Part shown: positions 62,556 to 64,000 of the stretch, piece after piece
Position numbering within the stretch: the first letter of the stretch is position 1
Layout: every line of letters begins with the position of its first letter
From: Takifugu bimaculatus
Lineage: Eukaryota > Chordata > Actinopteri > Tetraodontiformes > Tetraodontidae
Direction: 5' to 3'
DNA length: 64,000 bases
NCBI GenBank assembly: GCA_004026145.2
Contig: CP034975.1
Span: forward strand, 12,551,582-12,615,581
Notes under the pieces: model-generated
Told to the model about the DNA's origin: nothing
What the model saw: the letters and a program-made list of their open reading frames with translations, nothing else
Database searches by the model: none
Made by a program: the position numbers and the translations under genes

Positions 62556-63375
62556 GTGTTACGGTGTGTGTTCGTAGGTGTGTGTTCGTCGGTGTGTGTT
62601 CGTCGCTGTGTGTTCGTCGGTGTGTGTTCGTCGGTGTGTGTTCGTAGGTGTGTGTGTTCGTCGGTGTGCGTTCGTCGGTGTGCGTTCGTCGGTGTGCGTT
62701 CGTCGGTGTGCGTTCGTAGGTGTGCGTTCGTAGGTGTGTGTTCGTAGGTGTGTGTGTTCGTCGGTGTGTGTTCGTCGGTGTGTGTTCGTCGCTGTGTGTT
62801 CGTCGCTGTGTGTTCGTCGGTGTGTGTTCGTCGGTGTGTGTTCGTCGCTGTGTGTTCGTCGCTGTGTGTTCGTCGCTGTGTGTTCGTCGGTGTGTGTTCG
62901 TCGGTGTGTGTTCGTCGCTGTGTGTTCGTCGGTGTGTGTTCGTAGGTGTGTGTGTTCGTCGGTGTGCGTTCGTCGGTGTGCGTTCGTCGGTGTGCGTTCG
63001 TCGGTGTGCGTTCGTAGGTGTGCGTTCGTAGGTGTGTGTTCGTAGGTGTGTGTGTTCGTCGGTGTGTGTTCGTAGGTGTGTGGGTTCGTCGGTGTGCGTT
63101 CGTCGGTGTGCGTTCGTCGGTGTGCGTTCGTCGGTGTGCGTTCGTAGGTGTGTGTTCATAGGTGTGTGTGTTCGTCGGTGTGTGTTCGTAGGTGTGTGTG
63201 TTCGTCGGTGTGCGTTCGTCGGTGTGTGTTCGTCGGTGTGTGTTCGTAGGTGTGTGTTCGTCGGTGTGTGTTCGTAGGTGTGTGTGTTCGTCGGTGTGCG
63301 TTCGTCGGTGTGCGTTCGTCGGTGTGTGTTCGTAGGTGTGTGTCGTCGCTGTGTTCGTCGCGTTGTCGTATGTGT
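62556..63375. repeat. 14-bp-unit minisatellite with higher-order structure
   Basis: About 55-60 tandem copies of a 14-base unit (TGTGTGTTCGTCGG) are present. Variants include TCGTAGG, TCGTCGC, GTGCGTTC and units lengthened by an extra TG. A run of variants starting TTCGTAGGTGTGTGTG at 62641 recurs at about 62939, so a roughly 298-bp higher-order unit exists. The array is open in several frames on both strands because the unit contains no stop codon, but it is not coding. Confidence 0.95.
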
Positions 63376-64000
63376 ACGTGGGTGTTCGTGTGTGTTGGTT
63401 GCCTGGGGTGGTCGTCGCGTGAGACCACGTATTCTGACTACGACGCGTCTCTTTCTGATGTGTGGGATTCTACGCAATCCCCCAGACCTGGAGGTGATTC
63501 CAGGACACGACTCTGTGACGGACCATAACCTGATCAAAGCGCAGCGTAGACCGCCGTTTAGGCTTTGATCTTCTTTGATCTCTCCCGTCTCTGCCGGCAT
63601 CCACCTGTTTGATGTTGGTCATTAAAGCCACCACGGTCGTTTTCCAGAGCAAAATAAGGTTTCTGGTCGATCTCAAGTCTTGAATATGACCTAAAAAAAA
63701 CAAACCTTCACACGGAGACGAATTTCCAATATCCTGCAAATTTATCAAATATAAAACTCTGATGGAAAAATACGAACTCCTCCAAACGACGTAAAGTTGT
63801 CAAGTTTAATTTGTAGAAGTTCCATATTTGAGCCCTTTTCCACATAACACGAAACTTGATTTTATCTTAATCGAGCCCGCCCCGTCTCGTTTCTATGACA
63901 ACCATCCGACGTCCCCGTGAGACGCAACGGACCCACCGGGACACAACAAGCAGCTGAAATATGCTGACGGATCCGGACAGACTGGGACCAGTTTAGGGTT
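63376..64000. other. Right-hand flank, no gene recognised
   Basis: Unique sequence after the minisatellite. I found no exon, RNA gene or mobile element to the end of the window. Confidence 0.5.

Noticed and set aside
62446..63600. 384-residue open frame on the minus strand rich in THTDERTPTN repeats, plus open frames on the plus strand
   Set aside because: It is produced by the 14-bp minisatellite, whose unit has no stop in any frame. No splice sites, promoter or conserved domain support a gene.
1..64000. tRNA, rRNA or snRNA genes
   Set aside because: I looked for cloverleaf-type and Sm-site patterns by eye and found none I could support. A covariance-model scan would be the decisive test.

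Overview
The window is vertebrate nuclear DNA, almost certainly from a teleost fish with a compact genome. Genes are split into many short exons with GT-AG introns, many of them 70-300 bases long. CA/GT microsatellites are frequent, and the proteins are closely similar to vertebrate ones I recognise. The species cannot be fixed from sequence alone; the compactness and microsatellite content would suit a pufferfish-like percomorph.

The left half (1-38.3 kb) carries FAM124A (+), SERPINE3 (+), INTS6 (-) and WDFY2 (+). From memory this is the order and orientation found at human 13q14.3. SERPINE3 and INTS6 are tail-to-tail, with poly(A) signals about 90 bases apart. INTS6 and WDFY2 are head-to-head, about 2.3 kb apart. 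After WDFY2 the block ends. The next genes are LSS (lanosterol synthase, 22 coding exons, fully open), a cluster of three small histidine-rich genes whose exon structure and Ser/Asp tail resemble PRR13, and HIBCH (mitochondrial valine catabolism, 14 coding exons). In human these belong to other chromosomes. The last 1.5 kb holds a large 14-bp-unit minisatellite and no gene I can see.

The least familiar element is the histidine-rich cluster at 48.9-53.4 kb: one divergent gene plus two nearly identical copies on 1.55-kb tandem units. Each gene has its own TATA box, a non-coding first exon, a tiny start exon, a His/Gly repeat exon and a Ser-Ser-Asp tail exon. The second copy has a longer His/Gly tract and an in-frame TAG that removes its tail.

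A second pattern runs through otherwise well conserved genes. Single extra bases break the reading frame in FAM124A (exons 3 and 4), INTS6 (exons 4 and 12), WDFY2 (exon 2) and HIBCH (last exon). LSS and SERPINE3 are clean. Exon boundaries and lengths fit the families exactly once each extra base is discounted, so assembly insertion errors are the most economical explanation.

Exon coordinates were derived by reading splice sites, codon phase and family similarity by eye. Transcript ends are less certain than coding ends.
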